A DNA stretch of 64,000 nt from Cladorhizidae sp. MBARI D1340-BT2 (lineage: Eukaryota; Porifera; Demospongiae; Poecilosclerida; Cladorhizidae). Shown here in pieces: positions 21,439 to 35,200 of the stretch; the stretch's first letter is position 1; the number at the start of each line of letters is the position of its first letter. Under the pieces are notes generated by a model. That model ran no database searches. It saw nothing but the letters and a program-made list of their open reading frames with translations, and was not told where the DNA came from. The stretch covers positions 23,933,989-23,997,988 of the forward strand of contig JAQNBH010000003.1 of the NCBI GenBank assembly GCA_028752905.1, in the 5' to 3' direction. The position numbers were made by a program, and so were the translations under genes.

Positions 21439-21972
21439 TGTTCTGGCCTGCTTTTCCCTTCGTGATTGCTGAACAGGCGGTCAGAGCATGAGCTGTGGTG
21501 AACCGACTAACAACTGTTTTGATGAGGGTTGTAAGGCCTCCAATTGTTAGGGCTCGGAATGTGGAGTAGTTCTGCGGTGCTAAGATGCAAAAAGGGGTGT
21601 GAGTGTATCTCTCTCCAAGTCAGTGGCTGGCTTCTAGGCTCGCTTTGACTGGTCTTCTTACTTAATACCCCAAACAGTGACTGGTTTCGAGACTCGTTTT
21701 GAGTGGTTTGTAAATAAGTAATAGCATAAGTTCAAGACTCGGATACATACTAAATTGTGATGTGCGGCTGCTGAGCTTATATACTGCAGCAGTCCCGCAA
21801 GGTTGCTGTGGGTATAGGTTATGAATATGATTACATGTGAATGGTAGGAATAGGTGTCTATTGGTGACAATGAAAGTTCACACATGCATGGCTGGGTAAT
21901 ATAATGTTTCTAAAATACATAGAATAAGTTCCTGTGTTCTCTCTCTCTAGCTCTGTGGACCAGGCGCGTCCA
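21439..21972 (-). repeat. 5' LTR (534 bp)
   Basis: This is the upstream LTR in element sense and would hold the active promoter. It is identical to the 3' LTR except A at 21830. The primer-binding site begins 2 bp downstream. A TATA motif lies about 190 nt into the LTR, suggesting a U3 of roughly 220 nt, with R and U5 making up the rest; the exact R start cannot be read from sequence. Confidence 0.95.
21776..21783 (-). promoter_or_regulatory. TATA-box-like motif of the 5' LTR
   Basis: The minus strand reads TATATAAG in a GC-containing context (gcagTATATAAGctca). It is the only strong TATA motif I noticed in the LTR and lies upstream of the leader, as expected for a Pol II promoter in U3. Confidence 0.6.
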
Positions 21973-21977
21973 AACCT
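21973..21977. repeat. Target site duplication, right copy (AACCT)
   Basis: This follows the right LTR end (gcgtcca) and continues into satellite 'atcttgtgattc'. It pairs with 15093-15097. Confidence 0.95.
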
Positions 21978-24900
21978 ATCTTGTGATTCTATCAAGTCCA
22001 TTACTGTGAAGTATGCAGAATATACGGATGTTTGGTATCAAGAGAGAGAACAGAGAGAGGCCTACCTTTAGAGCTATATCAAGTCTATTCAGTGAAGTGT
22101 GGAGAATCTATGAAGCTAACATGTTTAGCTCAAGATAGAGAACACTGAGAGATACCTATCTTGCAAGTCCATTACAGTGAAGTGTGCAGAATATATGGAT
22201 GTTTGGTATCAAGAGAGAGCACTTGGAGAGTCCTATCTTAATAGCTATATATCAAGTCTATTCAGTGAAGTGTGGATAATCTACGAAGCTAACATGTTTA
22301 GCATCAAGTAAGAGTACAATTCATAACTGCCCTAATTAACAAGACCAAAGTCCCAGATTTTGTCAACTGATAGAGAAGGCCCTTATCTGCAACATGTGAA
22401 CAGATTATCAATAAATGCAGTGGTTTTTTACTGGCAGGCCACCGTTTTGGCAACTGGAAAACGCCAGGAAAAATCCCAAACCTTACCACTTCAAATCACC
22501 ATAACTTGCTAATACTTAGAGTACTCAAAATATTGGCACGTACAAAAGACAGATAATTAGAAGGGCTATCCGGTGATATAAAAATTATCTTTTGGGGGTA
22601 AAGTGTAGAAAAGTTATGAGCTTCACGGCAAAAAAACCCAATATTTTTGGGGGGGAAATGAGAAACATATAGACCAAATTAGGGCAAATATCAAGATAGA
22701 GAACACATAATGAAACCTATCATTCGAATCATATCAAGTCCATTACAGTGAAGTGTGCAGAATATTATGGATGTTTGATATCAACAGAGAGCACAGAGAG
22801 AGACCTATCTTAATAGCTATATATCAAGTTTATTCAGTGAAGTGTGGAGAATCTATGAAGCTAACCTGTTTAGCATCAAGCGAGAGCAGAGAGAAACCTA
22901 TCTTGTGATTCTATCAAGTCCATTACTGTGAAGTATGCAGAATATACGGATGTTTGGTATCAAGAGAGAGAACAGAGAGAGGCCTACCTTTAGAGCTATA
23001 TATCAAGTCTATTCAGTGAAGTGTGGAGAATCTATGAAGCTAACATGTTTAGCTCAAGATAGAGAACACAGAGATACCTATCTTGCAAGTCCATTACAGT
23101 GAAGTGTGCAGAATATATGGATGCTTGGTATCAAGAGAGAGCACTTGGAGAGTCCTATCTTAATAGCTATATATCAAGTCTATTCAGTGAAGTGTGGATA
23201 AGCTACGAAGCTAACATGTTTAGCATCAAGTAAGAGTACAATTCATAACTGCCCTAATTAACAAGACCAAAGTCCCAGATTTTGTCAACTGATAGAGAAG
23301 GCCCTTATCTGCAACATGTGAACAGATTATCAATAAATGCAGTGGTTTTTCACTGGCAGGCCACCGCTTTGGCAACTGGAAAACGCCAGGAAAAATCCCA
23401 AACCTTACCACTTCAAATCACCATAACTTGCTAATACTTAGAGTACTCAAAATTTTGGCACGTACAAAAGACAGATAATTAGAAGGGCTATCCGGTGATA
23501 TAAACATTATCTTTTTGGAGTAAAGTGTAGAAAAGTTATGAGCTTCACGGCAAAAAACAACAATATTTTTGGGGGGGAAATGAGAAACATATAGACCAAA
23601 TTAGGGCAAATATCAAGATAGAGAACACATAATGAAACCTATCATTCGAATCATATCAAGTCCATTACAGTGAAGTTTGCAGAATATTATGGATGTTTGA
23701 TATCAACAGAGAGCACAGAGAGAGTCCTATCTTAATAGCTATATATCAAGTCTATTCAGTGAAGTGTGGATAATCTACGAAGCTAACATGTTTAGCATCA
23801 AGTAAGAGTACAATTCATAACTGCCCTAATTAACAAGACCAAAGTCCCAGATTTTGTCAACTGATAGAGAAGGCCCTTATCTGCAACATGTGAACAGATT
23901 ATCAATAAATGCAGTGGTTTTTCACTGGCAGGCCACCGCTTTGGCAACTGGAAAACGCCAGGAAAAATCCCAAACCTTACCACTTCAAATCACCATAACT
24001 TGCTAATACTTAGAGTACTCAAAATATTGGCACGTATAAAAGACAGATAATTAGAAGGGCTATCCGGTGATATAAATATTATCTTTTGGGAGTAAAGTGT
24101 AGAAAAGTTATGAGCACCACGGCAAAAAACCGCAATATTTTTGGGGGGGAAATGAGAAACATATAGACCAAATTAGGGCAAATATCAAGATAGAGAACAC
24201 ATAATGAAACCTATCATTCGAATCATATCAAGTCCATTACAGTGAAGTGTGCAGAATATTATGGATGTTTGACATCAACAGAGAGCACAGAGAGAGACCT
24301 ATCTTAATAGCTATATATCAAGTTTATTCAGTGAAGTGTGGAGAATCTATGAAGCTAACTTGTTTAGCATCAAGAGAGAGCAGAGAGAAACCTATCTTGT
24401 GATTCTATCAAGTCCATTACTGTGAAGTATGCAGAATATACGGATGTTTGGTATCAAGAGAGAGAACAGAGAGAGGCCTACCTTTAGAGCTATATCAAGT
24501 CTATTCAGTGAAGTGTGGAGAATCTATGAAGCTAACATGTTTAGCTCAAGATAGAGAACACTGAGAGATACCTATCTTGCAAGTCCATTACAGTGAAGTG
24601 TGCAGAATATATGGATGTTTGGTATCAAGAGAGAGCACTTGGAGAGTCCTATCTTAATAGCTATATATCAAGTCTATTCAGTGAAGTGTGGATAATCTAC
24701 GAAGCTAACATGTTTAGCATCAAGTAAGAGTACAATTCATAACTGCCCTAATTAACAAGACCAAAGTCCCAGATTTTGTCAACTGATAGAGAAGGCCCTT
24801 ATCTGCAACATGTGAACAGATTATCAATAAATGCAGTGGTTTTTTACTGGCAGGCCACCGTTTTGGCAACTGGAAAACGCCAGGAAAAATCCCAAACCTT

Positions 24901-26568
24901 ACCACTTCAAATCACCATAACTTGCTAATACTTAGAGTACTCAAAATATTGGCACGTACAAAAGACAGATAATTAGAAGGGCTATCCGGTGATATAAAAA
25001 TGATCTTTTGGGGGTAAAGTATAGAAAAGTTATGAGCTTCACGGCAAAAAAACCCAATATTTTTGGGGGGGAAATGAGAAACATATAGACCAAATTAGGG
25101 CAAATATCAAGATAGAGAACACATAATGAAACCTATCATTCGAATCATATCAAGTCCATTACAGTGAAGTGTGCAGAATATTATGGATGTTTGATATCAA
25201 CAGAGAGCACAGAGAGAGACCTATCTTAATAGCTATATATCAAGTTTATTCAGTGAAGTGTGGAGAATCTATGAAGCTAACCTGTTTAGCATCAAGCGAG
25301 AGCAGAGAGAAACCTATCTTGTGATTCTATCAAGTCCATTACTGTGAAGTATGCAGAATATACGGATGTTTGGTATCAAGAGAGAGAACAGAGAGAGGCC
25401 TACCTTTAGAGCTATATATCAAGTCTATTCAGTGAAGTGTGGAGAATCTATGAAGCTAACATGTTTAGCTCAAGATAGAGAACACAGAGATACCTATCTT
25501 GCAAGTCCATTACAGTGAAGTGTGCAGAATATATGGATGCTTGGTATCAAGAGAGAGCACTTGGAGAGTCCTATCTTAATAGCTATATATCAAGTCTATT
25601 CAGTGAAGTGTGGATAAGCTACGAAGCTAACATGTTTAGCATCAAGTAAGAGTACAATTCATAACTGCCCTAATTAACAAGACCAAAGTCCCAGATTTTG
25701 TCAACTGATAGAGAAGGCCCTTATCTGCAACATGTGAATAGATTATCAATAAATGCAGTGGTTTTTCACTGGCAGGCCACCGCTTTGGCAACTGGAAAAC
25801 GCCAGGAAAAATCCCAAACCTTACCACTTCAAATCACCATAACTTGCTAATACTTAGAGTACTCAAAATTTTGGCACGTACAAAAGACAGATAATTAGAA
25901 GGGCTATCCGGTGATATAAACATTATCTTTTTGGGGTAAAGTGTAGAAAAGTTATGAGCTTCACGGCAAAAAACAACAATATTTTTGGGGGGGAAATGAG
26001 AAACATATAGACCAAATTAGGGCAAATATCAAGATAGAGAACACATAATGAAACCTATCATTCGAATCATATCAAGTCCATTACAGTGAAGTTTGCAGAA
26101 TATTATGGATGTTTGATATCAACAGAGAGCACAGAGAGAGTCCTATCTTAATAGCTATATATCAAGTCTATTCAGTGAAGTGTGGATAATCTACGAAGCT
26201 AACATGTTTAGCATCAAGTAAGAGTACAATTCATAACTGCCCTAATTAACAAGACCAAAGTCCCAGATTTTGTCAACTGATAGAGAAGGCCCTTATCTGC
26301 AACATGTGAACAGATTATCAATAAATGCAGTGGTTTTTCACTGGCAGGCCACCGCTTTGGCAACTGGAAAACGCCAGGAAAAATCCCAAACCTTACCACT
26401 TCAAATCACCATAACTTGCTAATACTTAGAGTACTCAAAATTTTGGCACGTACAAAAGACAGATAATTAGAAGGGCTATCCGGTGATATAAAAATTATCT
26501 TTTTGGAGTAAAGTGTAGAAAAGTTATGAGCTTCACGGCCAAAAAAAACAATATTTTTTGGGGGGGAA

Positions 26569-29500
26569 ATGAGAAACATATAGACCAAATTAGGGCAAAT
26601 ATCAAGATAGAGAACACATAATGAAACCTATCATTCGAATCATATCAAGTCCATTATAGTGAAGTTTGCAGAATATTATGGATGTTTGATATCAACAGAG
26701 AGCACAGAGAGAGACCTATCTTAATAGCTATATATCAAGTTTATTCAGTGAAGTGTGGAGAATCTATGAAGCTAACCTGTTTAGCATCAAGAGAGAGCAG
26801 AGAGAAACCTATCTTGTGATTCTATCAAGTCCATTACTGTGAAGTATGCAGAATATACGGATGTTTGGTATCAAGAGAGAGAACAGAGAGAGGCCTACCT
26901 TTAGAGCTATATATCAAGTCTATGCAGTGAAGTGTGGAGAATCTATGAAGCTAACATGTTTAGCTCAAGATAGAGAACACTGAGAGATACCTATCTTGCA
27001 AGTCCATTACAGTGAAGTGTGCAGAATATATGGATGCTTGGTATCAAGAGAGAGCACTTGGAGAGTCCTATCTTAATAGCTATATATCAAGTCTATTCAG
27101 TGAAGTGTGGATAAACTACGAAGCTAACATGTTTAGCATCAAGTAAGAGTACAATTCATAACTGCCCTAATTAACAAGACCAAAGTCCCAGATTTTGTCA
27201 ACTGATAGAGAAGGCCCTTATCTGCAACATGTGAACAGATTATCAATAAATGCAGTGGTTTTTCACTGGCAGGCCACCGCTTTGGCAACTGGAAAACGCC
27301 AGGAAAAATCCCAAACCTTACCACTTCAAATCACCATAACTTGCTAATACTTAGAGTACTCAAAATTTTGGCAGGTACAAAAGACAGATAATTAGAAGGG
27401 CTATCCGGTGATATAAAAATTATCTTTTTGGGGTAAAGTGTAGAAAAGTTATGAGCTTCACGGCAAAAAACAACAATATTTTTGGGGGGGAAATGAGAAA
27501 CATATAGACCAAATTAGGGCAAATATCAAGATAGAGAACACATAATGAAACCTATCATTCGAATCATATCAAGTCCATTACAGTGAAGTTTGCAGAATAT
27601 TATGGATGTTTGATATCAACAGAGAGCACAGAGAGAGTCCTATCTTAATAGCTATATATCAAGTCTATTCAGTGAAGTGTGGATAATCTACGAAGCTAAC
27701 ATGTTTAGCATCAAGTAAGAGTACAATTCATAACTGCCCTAATTAACAAGACCAAAGTCCCAGATTTTGTCAACTGATAGAGAAGGCCCTTATCTGCAAC
27801 ATGTGAACAGATTATCAATAAATGCAGTGGTTTTTCACTGGCAGGCCACCGCTTTGGCAACTGGAAAACGCCAGGAAAAATCCCAAACCTTACCACTTCA
27901 AATCACCATAACTTGCTAATACTTAGAGTACTCAAAATTTTGGCACGTACAAAAGACAGATAATTAGAAGGGCTATCCGGTGATATAAACATTATCTTTT
28001 TGGGGTAAAGTGTAGAAAAGTTATGAGCTTCACGGCAAAAAACAACAATATTTTTGGGGGGGAAATGAGAAACATATAGACCAAATTAGGGCAAATATCA
28101 AGATAGAGAACACATAATGAAACCTATCATTCGAATCATATCAAGTCCATTACAGTGAAGTTTGCAGAATATTATGGATGTTTGATATCAACAGAGAGCA
28201 CAGAGAGAGTCCTATCTTAATAGCTATATATCAAGTCTATTCAGTGAAGTGTGGATAATCTACGAAGCTAACATGTTTAGCATCAAGTAAGAGTACAATT
28301 CATAACTGCCCTAATTAACAAGACCAAAGTCCCAGATTTTGTCAACTGATAGAGAAGGCCCTTATCTGCAACATGTGAACAGATTATCAATAAATGCAGT
28401 GGTTTTTCACTGGCAGGCCACCGCTTTGGCAACTGGAAAACGCCAGGAAAAATCCCAAACCTTACCACTTCAAATCACCATAACTTGCTAATACTTAGAG
28501 TACTCAAAATTTTGGCACGTACAAAAGACAGATAATTAGAAGGGCTATCCGGTGATATAAAAATTATCTTTTTGGAGTAAAGTGTAGAAAAGTTATGAGC
28601 TTCACGGCCAAAAAAAACAATATTTTTTGGGGGGGAAATGAGAAACATATAGACCAAATTAGGGCAAATATCAAGATAGAGAACACATAATGAAACCTAT
28701 CATTCGAATCATATCAAGTCCATTATAGTGAAGTTTGCAGAATATTATGGATGTTTGATATCAACAGAGAGCACAGAGAGAGACCTATCTTAATAGCTAT
28801 ATATCAAGTTTATTCAGTGAAGTGTGGAGAATCTATGAAGCTAACCTGTTTAGCATCAAGAGAGAGCAGAGAGAAACCTATCTTGTGATTCTATCAAGTC
28901 CATTACTGTGAAGTATGCAGAATATACGGATGTTTGGTATCAAGAGAGAGAACAGAGAGAGGCCTACCTTTAGAGCTATATATCAAGTCTATGCAGTGAA
29001 GTGTGGAGAATCTATGAAGCTAACATGTTTAGCTCAAGATAGAGAACACTGAGAGATACCTATCTTGCAAGTCCATTACAGTGAAGTGTGCAGAATATAT
29101 GGATGCTTGGTATCAAGAGAGAGCACTTGGAGAGTCCTATCTTAATAGCTATATATCAAGTCTATTCAGTGAAGTGTGGATAAACTACGAAGCTAACATG
29201 TTTAGCATCAAGTAAGAGTACAATTCATAACTGCCCTAATTAACAAGACCAAAGTCCCAGATTTTGTCAACTGATAGAGAAGGCCCTTATCTGCAACATG
29301 TGAACAGATTATCAATAAATGCAGTGGTTTTTCACTGGCAGGCCACCGCTTTGGCAACTGGAAAACGCCAGGAAAAATCCCAAACCTTACCACTTCAAAT
29401 CACCATAACTTGCTAATACTTAGAGTACTCAAAATTTTGGCAGGTACAAAAGACAGATAATTAGAAGGGCTATCCGGTGATATAAAAATTATCTTTTTGG

Positions 29501-32208
29501 GGTAAAGTGTAGAAAAGTTATGAGCTTCACGGCAAAAAACAACAATATTTTTGGGGGGGAAATGAGAAACATATAGACCAAATTAGGGCAAATATCAAGA
29601 TAGAGAACACATAATGAAACCTATCATTCGAATCATATCAAGTCCATTACAGTGAAGTTTGCAGAATATTATGGATGTTTGATATCAACAGAGAGCACAG
29701 AGAGAGTCCTATCTTAATAGCTATATATCAAGTCTATTCAGTGAAGTGTGGATAATCTACGAAGCTAACATGTTTAGCATCAAGTAAGAGTACAATTCAT
29801 AACTGCCCTAATTAACAAGACCAAAGTCCCAGATTTTGTCAACTGATAGAGAAGGCCCTTATCTGCAACATGTGAACAGATTATCAATAAATGCAGTGGT
29901 TTTTCACTGGCAGGCCACCGCTTTGGCAACTGGAAAACGCCAGGAAAAATCCCAAACCTTACCACTTCAAATCACCATAACTTGCTAATACTTAGAGTAC
30001 TCAAAATTTTGGCACGTACAAAAGACAGATAATTAGAAGGGCTATCCGATGATATAAAATTATCTTTTTGGGGTAAAGTGTAGAAAAGTTATGAGCTTCA
30101 CGGCCAAAAAAAACAATATTTTTGGGGGGGAAATGAGAAACATATAGACCAAATTAGGGCAAATATCAAGATAGAGAACACATAATGAAACCTATCATTC
30201 GAATCATATCAAGTCCATTACAGTGAAGTTTGCAGAATATTATGGATGTTTGATATCAACAGAGAGCACAGAGAGAGTCCTATCTTAATAGCTATATATC
30301 AAGTCTATTCAGTGAAGTGTGGATAATCTACGAAGCTAACATGTTTAGCATCAAGTAAGAGTACAATTCATAACTGCCCTAATTAACAAGACCAAAGTCC
30401 CAGATTTTGTCAACTGATAGAGAAGGCCCTTATCTGCAACATGTGAACAGATTATCAATAAATGCAGTGGTTTTTCACTGGCAGGCCACCGCTTTGGCAA
30501 CTGGAAAACGCCAGGAAAAATCCCAAACCTTACCACTTCAAATCACCATAACTTGCTAATACTTAGAGTATATACTCAAAATTTTGGCACGTACAAAAGA
30601 CAGATAATTAGAAGGGCTATCCGGTGATATAAAAATTATCTTTTTGGGGTAAAGTGTAGAAAAGTTATGAGCTTCACGGCCAAAAAAAACAATATTTTTG
30701 GGGGGGAAATGAGAAACATATAGACCAAATTAGGGCAAATATCAAGATAGAGAACACATAATGAAACCTATCATTCGAATCATATCAAGTCCATTATAGT
30801 GAAGTTTGCAGAATATTATGGATGTTTGATATCAACAGAGAGCACAGAGAGAGACCTATCTTAATAGCTATATATCAAGTTTATTCAGTGAAGTGTGGAG
30901 AATCTATGAAGCTAACCTGTTTAGCATCAAGAGAGAGCAGAGAGAAACCTATCTTGTGATTCTATCAAGTCCATTACTGTGAAGTATGCAGAATATACGG
31001 ATGTTTGGTATCAAGAGAGAGAACAGAGAGAGGCCTACCTTTAGAGCTATATATCAAGTCTATGCAGTGAAGTGTGGAGAATCTATGAAGCTAACATGTT
31101 TAGCTCAAGATAGAGAACACTGAGAGATACCTATCTTGCAAGTCCATTACAGTGAAGTGTGCAGAATATATGGATGCTTGGTATCAAGAGAGAGCACTTG
31201 GAGAGTCCTATCTTAATAGCTATATATCAAGTCTATTCAGTGAAGTGTGGATAAACTACGAAGCTAACATGTTTAGCATCAAGTAAGAGTACAATTCATA
31301 ACTGCCCTAATTAACAAGACCAAAGTCCCAGATTTTGTCAACTGATAGAGAAGGCCCTTATCTGCAACATGTGAACAGATTATCAATAAATGCAGTGGTT
31401 TTTCACTGGCAGGCCACCGCTTTGGCAACTGGAAAACGCCAGGAAAAATCCCAAACCTTACCACTTCAAATCACCATAACTTGCTAATACTTAGAGTACT
31501 CAAAATTTTGGCAGGTACAAAAGACAGATAATTAGAAGGGCTATCCGGTGATATAAAAATTATCTTTTTGGGGTAAAGTGTAGAAAAGTTATGAGCTTCA
31601 CGGCAAAAAACAACAATATTTTTGGGGGGGAAATGAGAAACATATAGACCAAATTAGGGCAAATATCAAGATAGAGAACACATAATGAAACCTATCATTC
31701 GAATCATATCAAGTCCATTACAGTGAAGTTTGCAGAATATTATGGATGTTTGATATCAACAGAGAGCACAGAGAGAGTCCTATCTTAATAGCTATATATC
31801 AAGTCTATTCAGTGAAGTGTGGATAATCTACGAAGCTAACATGTTTAGCATCAAGTAAGAGTACAATTCATAACTGCCCTAATTAACAAGACCAAAGTCC
31901 CAGATTTTGTCAACTGATAGAGAAGGCCCTTATCTGCAACATGTGAACAGATTATCAATAAATGCAGTGGTTTTTCACTGGCAGGCCACCGCTTTGGCAA
32001 CTGGAAAACGCCAGGAAAAATCCCAAACCTTACCACTTCAAATCACCATAACTTGCTAATACTTAGAGTATATACTCAAAATTTTGGCACGTACAAAAGA
32101 CAGATAATTAGAAGGGCTATCCGGTGATATAAAAATTATCTTTTTGGGGTAAAGTGTAGAAAAGTTATGAGCTTCACGGCCAAAAAAAACAATATTTTTG
32201 GGGGGGAA
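26569..32208. repeat. Higher-order repeat of long-short-short units (about 2069 bp period)
   Basis: Copies begin at 26569, 28638 and 30709. The first two contain one long and two short units. The third, 30709-32208, holds the long unit and one short unit before the pattern changes. Private markers repeat with the block: 'tctatgcagtgaag' in B2 of the long unit (near 26930, 28990 and 31060) and 'ggcaggtacaaaag' in its module (near 27371, 29440 and 31511). The last unit of copies two and three has 'agagtatatactc' with an extra TATA, absent from copy one. Confidence 0.82.
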
Positions 32209-35200
32209 ATGAGAAACATATAGACCAAATTAGGGCAAATATCAAGATAGAGAACACATAATGAAACCTATCATTCGAATCATATCAAGTCCATTACAGT
32301 GAAGTGTGCAGAATATTATGGATGTTTGACATCAACAGAGAGCACAGAGAGAGACCTATCTTAATAGCTATATATCAAGTTTATTCAGTGAAGTGTGGAG
32401 AATCTATGAAGCTAACTTGTTTAGCATCAAGAGAGAGCAGAGAGAAACCTATCTTGTGATTCTATCAAGTCCATTACTGTGAAGTATGCAGAATATACGG
32501 ATGTTTGGTATCAAGAGAGAGAACAGAGAGAGGCCTACCTTTAGAGCTATATCAAGTCTATTCAGTGAAGTGTGGAGAATCTATGAAGCTAACATGTTTA
32601 GCTCAAGATAGAGAACACTGAGAGATACCTATCTTGCAAGTCCATTACAGTGAAGTGTGCAGAATATATGGATGTTTGGTATCAAGAGAGAGCACTTGGA
32701 GAGTCCTATCTTAATAGCTATATATCAAGTCTATTCAGTGAAGTGTGGATAATCTACGAAGCTAACATGTTTAGCATCAAGTAAGAGTACAATTCATAAC
32801 TGCCCTAATTAACAAGACCAAAGTCCCAAATTTTGTCAACTGATAGAGAAGGCCCTTATCTGCAACATGTGAACAGATTATCAATAAATGCAGTGGTTTT
32901 TTACTGGCAGGCCACCGTTTTGGCAACTGGAAAACGCCAGGAAAAATCCCAAACCTTACCACTTCAAATCACCATAACTTGCTAATACTTAGAGTACTCA
33001 AAATATTGGCACGTACAAAAGACAGATAATTAGAAGGGCTATCCGGTGATATAAAAATTATCTTTTGGGGGTAAAGTGTAGAAAAGTTATGAGCTTCACG
33101 GCAAAAAAACCCAATATTTTTGGGGGGGAAATGAGAAACATATAGACCAAATTAGGGCAAATATCAAGATAGAGAACACATAATGAAACCTATCATTCGA
33201 ATCATATCAAGTCCATTACAGTGAAGTGTGCAGAATATTATGGATGTTTGATATCAACAGAGAGCACAGAGAGAGACCTATCTTAATAGCTATATATCAA
33301 GTTTATTCAGTGAAGTGTGGAGAATCTATGAAGCTAACCTGTTTAGCATCAAGCGAGAGCAGAGAGAAACCTATCTTGTGATTCTATCAAGTCCATTACT
33401 GTGAAGTATGCAGAATATACGGATGTTTGGTATCAAGAGAGAGAACAGAGAGAGGCCTACCTTTAGAGCTATATATCAAGTCTATTCAGTGAAGTGTGGA
33501 GAATCTATGAAGCTAACATGTTTAGCTCAAGATAGAGAACACAGAGATACCTATCTTGCAAGTCCATTACAGTGAAGTGTGCAGAATATATGGATGCTTG
33601 GTATCAAGAGAGAGCACTTGGAGAGTCCTATCTTAATAGCTATATATCAAGTCTATTCAGTGAAGTGTGGATAAGCTACGAAGCTAACATGTTTAGCATC
33701 AAGTAAGAGTACAATTCATAACTGCCCTAATTAACAAGACCAAAGTCCCAGATTTTGTCAACTGATAGAGAAGGCCCTTATCTGCAACATGTGAACAGAT
33801 TATCAATAAATGCAGTGGTTTTTCACTGGCAGGCCACCGCTTTGGCAACTGGAAAACGCCAGGAAAAATCCCAAACCTTACCACTTCAAATCATCATAAC
33901 TTGCTAATACTTAGAGTACTCAAAATTTTGGCACGTACAAAAGACAGATAATTAGAAGGGCTATCCGGTGATATAAACATTATCTTTTTGGGGTAAAGTG
34001 TAGAAAAGTTATGAGCTTCACGGCAAAAAACAACAATATTTTTGGGGGGGAAATGAGAAACATATAGACCAAATTAGGGCAAATATCAAGATAGAGAACA
34101 CATAATGAAACCTATCATTCGAATCATATCAAGTCCATTACAGTGAAGTTTGCAGAATATTATGGATGTTTGATATCAACAGAGAGCACAGAGAGAGTCC
34201 TATCTTAATAGCTATATATCAAGTCTATTCAGTGAAGTGTGGATAATCTACGAAGCTAACATGTTTAGCATCAAGTAAGAGTACAATTCATAACTGCCCT
34301 AATTAACAAGACCAAAGTCCCAGATTTTGTCAACTGATAGAGAAGGCCCTTATCTGCAACATGTGAACAGATTATCAATAAATGCAGTGGTTTTTCACTG
34401 GCAGGCCACCGCTTTGGCAACTGGAAAACGCCAGGAAAAATCCCAAACCTTACCACTTCAAATCACCATAACTTGCTAATACTTAGAGTACTCAAAATTT
34501 TGGCACGTACAAAAGACAGATAATTAGAAGGGCTATCCGGTGATATAAAAATTATCTTTTTGGGGTAAAGTGTAGAAAAGTTATGAGCTTCACGGCCAAA
34601 AAAAACAATATTTTTTGGGGGGGAAATGAGAAACATATAGACCAAATTAGGGCAAATATCAAGATAGAGAACACATAATGAAACCTATCATTCGAATCAT
34701 ATCAAGTCCATTATAGTGAAGTTTGCAGAATATTATGGATGTTTGATATCAACAGAGAGCACAGAGAGAGACCTATCTTAATAGCTATATATCAAGTTTA
34801 TTCAGTGAAGTGTGGAGAATCTATGAAGCTAACCTGTTTAGCATCAAGAGAGAGCAGAGAGAAACCTATCTTGTGATTCTATCAAGTCCATTACTGTGAA
34901 GTATGCAGAATATACGGATGTTTGGTATCAAGAGAGAGAACAGAGAGAGGCCTACCTTTAGAGCTATATATCAAGTCTATGCAGTGAAGTGTGGAGAATC
35001 TATGAAGCTAACATGTTTAGCTCAAGATAGAGAACACTGAGAGATACCTATCTTGCAAGTCCATTACAGTGAAGTGTGCAGAATATATGGATGCTTGGTA
35101 TCAAGAGAGAGCACTTGGAGAGTCCTATCTTAATAGCTATATATCAAGTCTATTCAGTGAAGTGTGGATAATCTACGAAGCTAACATGTTTAGCATCAAG

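Larger units (their letters stand above)
15098..21972 (-). mobile_element. Full-length BEL/Pao LTR retrotransposon
   Basis: The 6875-bp element reads on the minus strand. In its own orientation it has: 5' LTR (21439-21972), a 2-bp gap, a tRNA-Tyr primer-binding site, a leader, one gag-pol frame, a polypurine tract, and the 3' LTR (15098-15631). LTRs begin TG and end CA, and AACCT flanks the element on both sides; 5-bp duplications are usual for BEL/Pao. Domain order gag, protease, RT, RNase H, integrase, the gag type and the C-terminal integrase extension place it in BEL/Pao rather than Gypsy or Copia. No env-like frame follows pol. Its GC content is clearly higher than that of the satellite. 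All parts look intact and the LTRs differ at one base, so the insertion is young and could be autonomous. Confidence 0.96.
12438..23502. repeat. Right copy of the long duplicated array segment, interrupted by the retrotransposon
   Basis: This is the partner of 1-4185. Unit markers at 12653, 13578 and 14502 are each exactly 12437 bp from 216, 1141 and 2065. The marker at 22304 is 12437 + 6880 from 2987. The element sits in the fourth unit of the segment. Without it the segment is about 4.18 kb. Confidence 0.82.
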
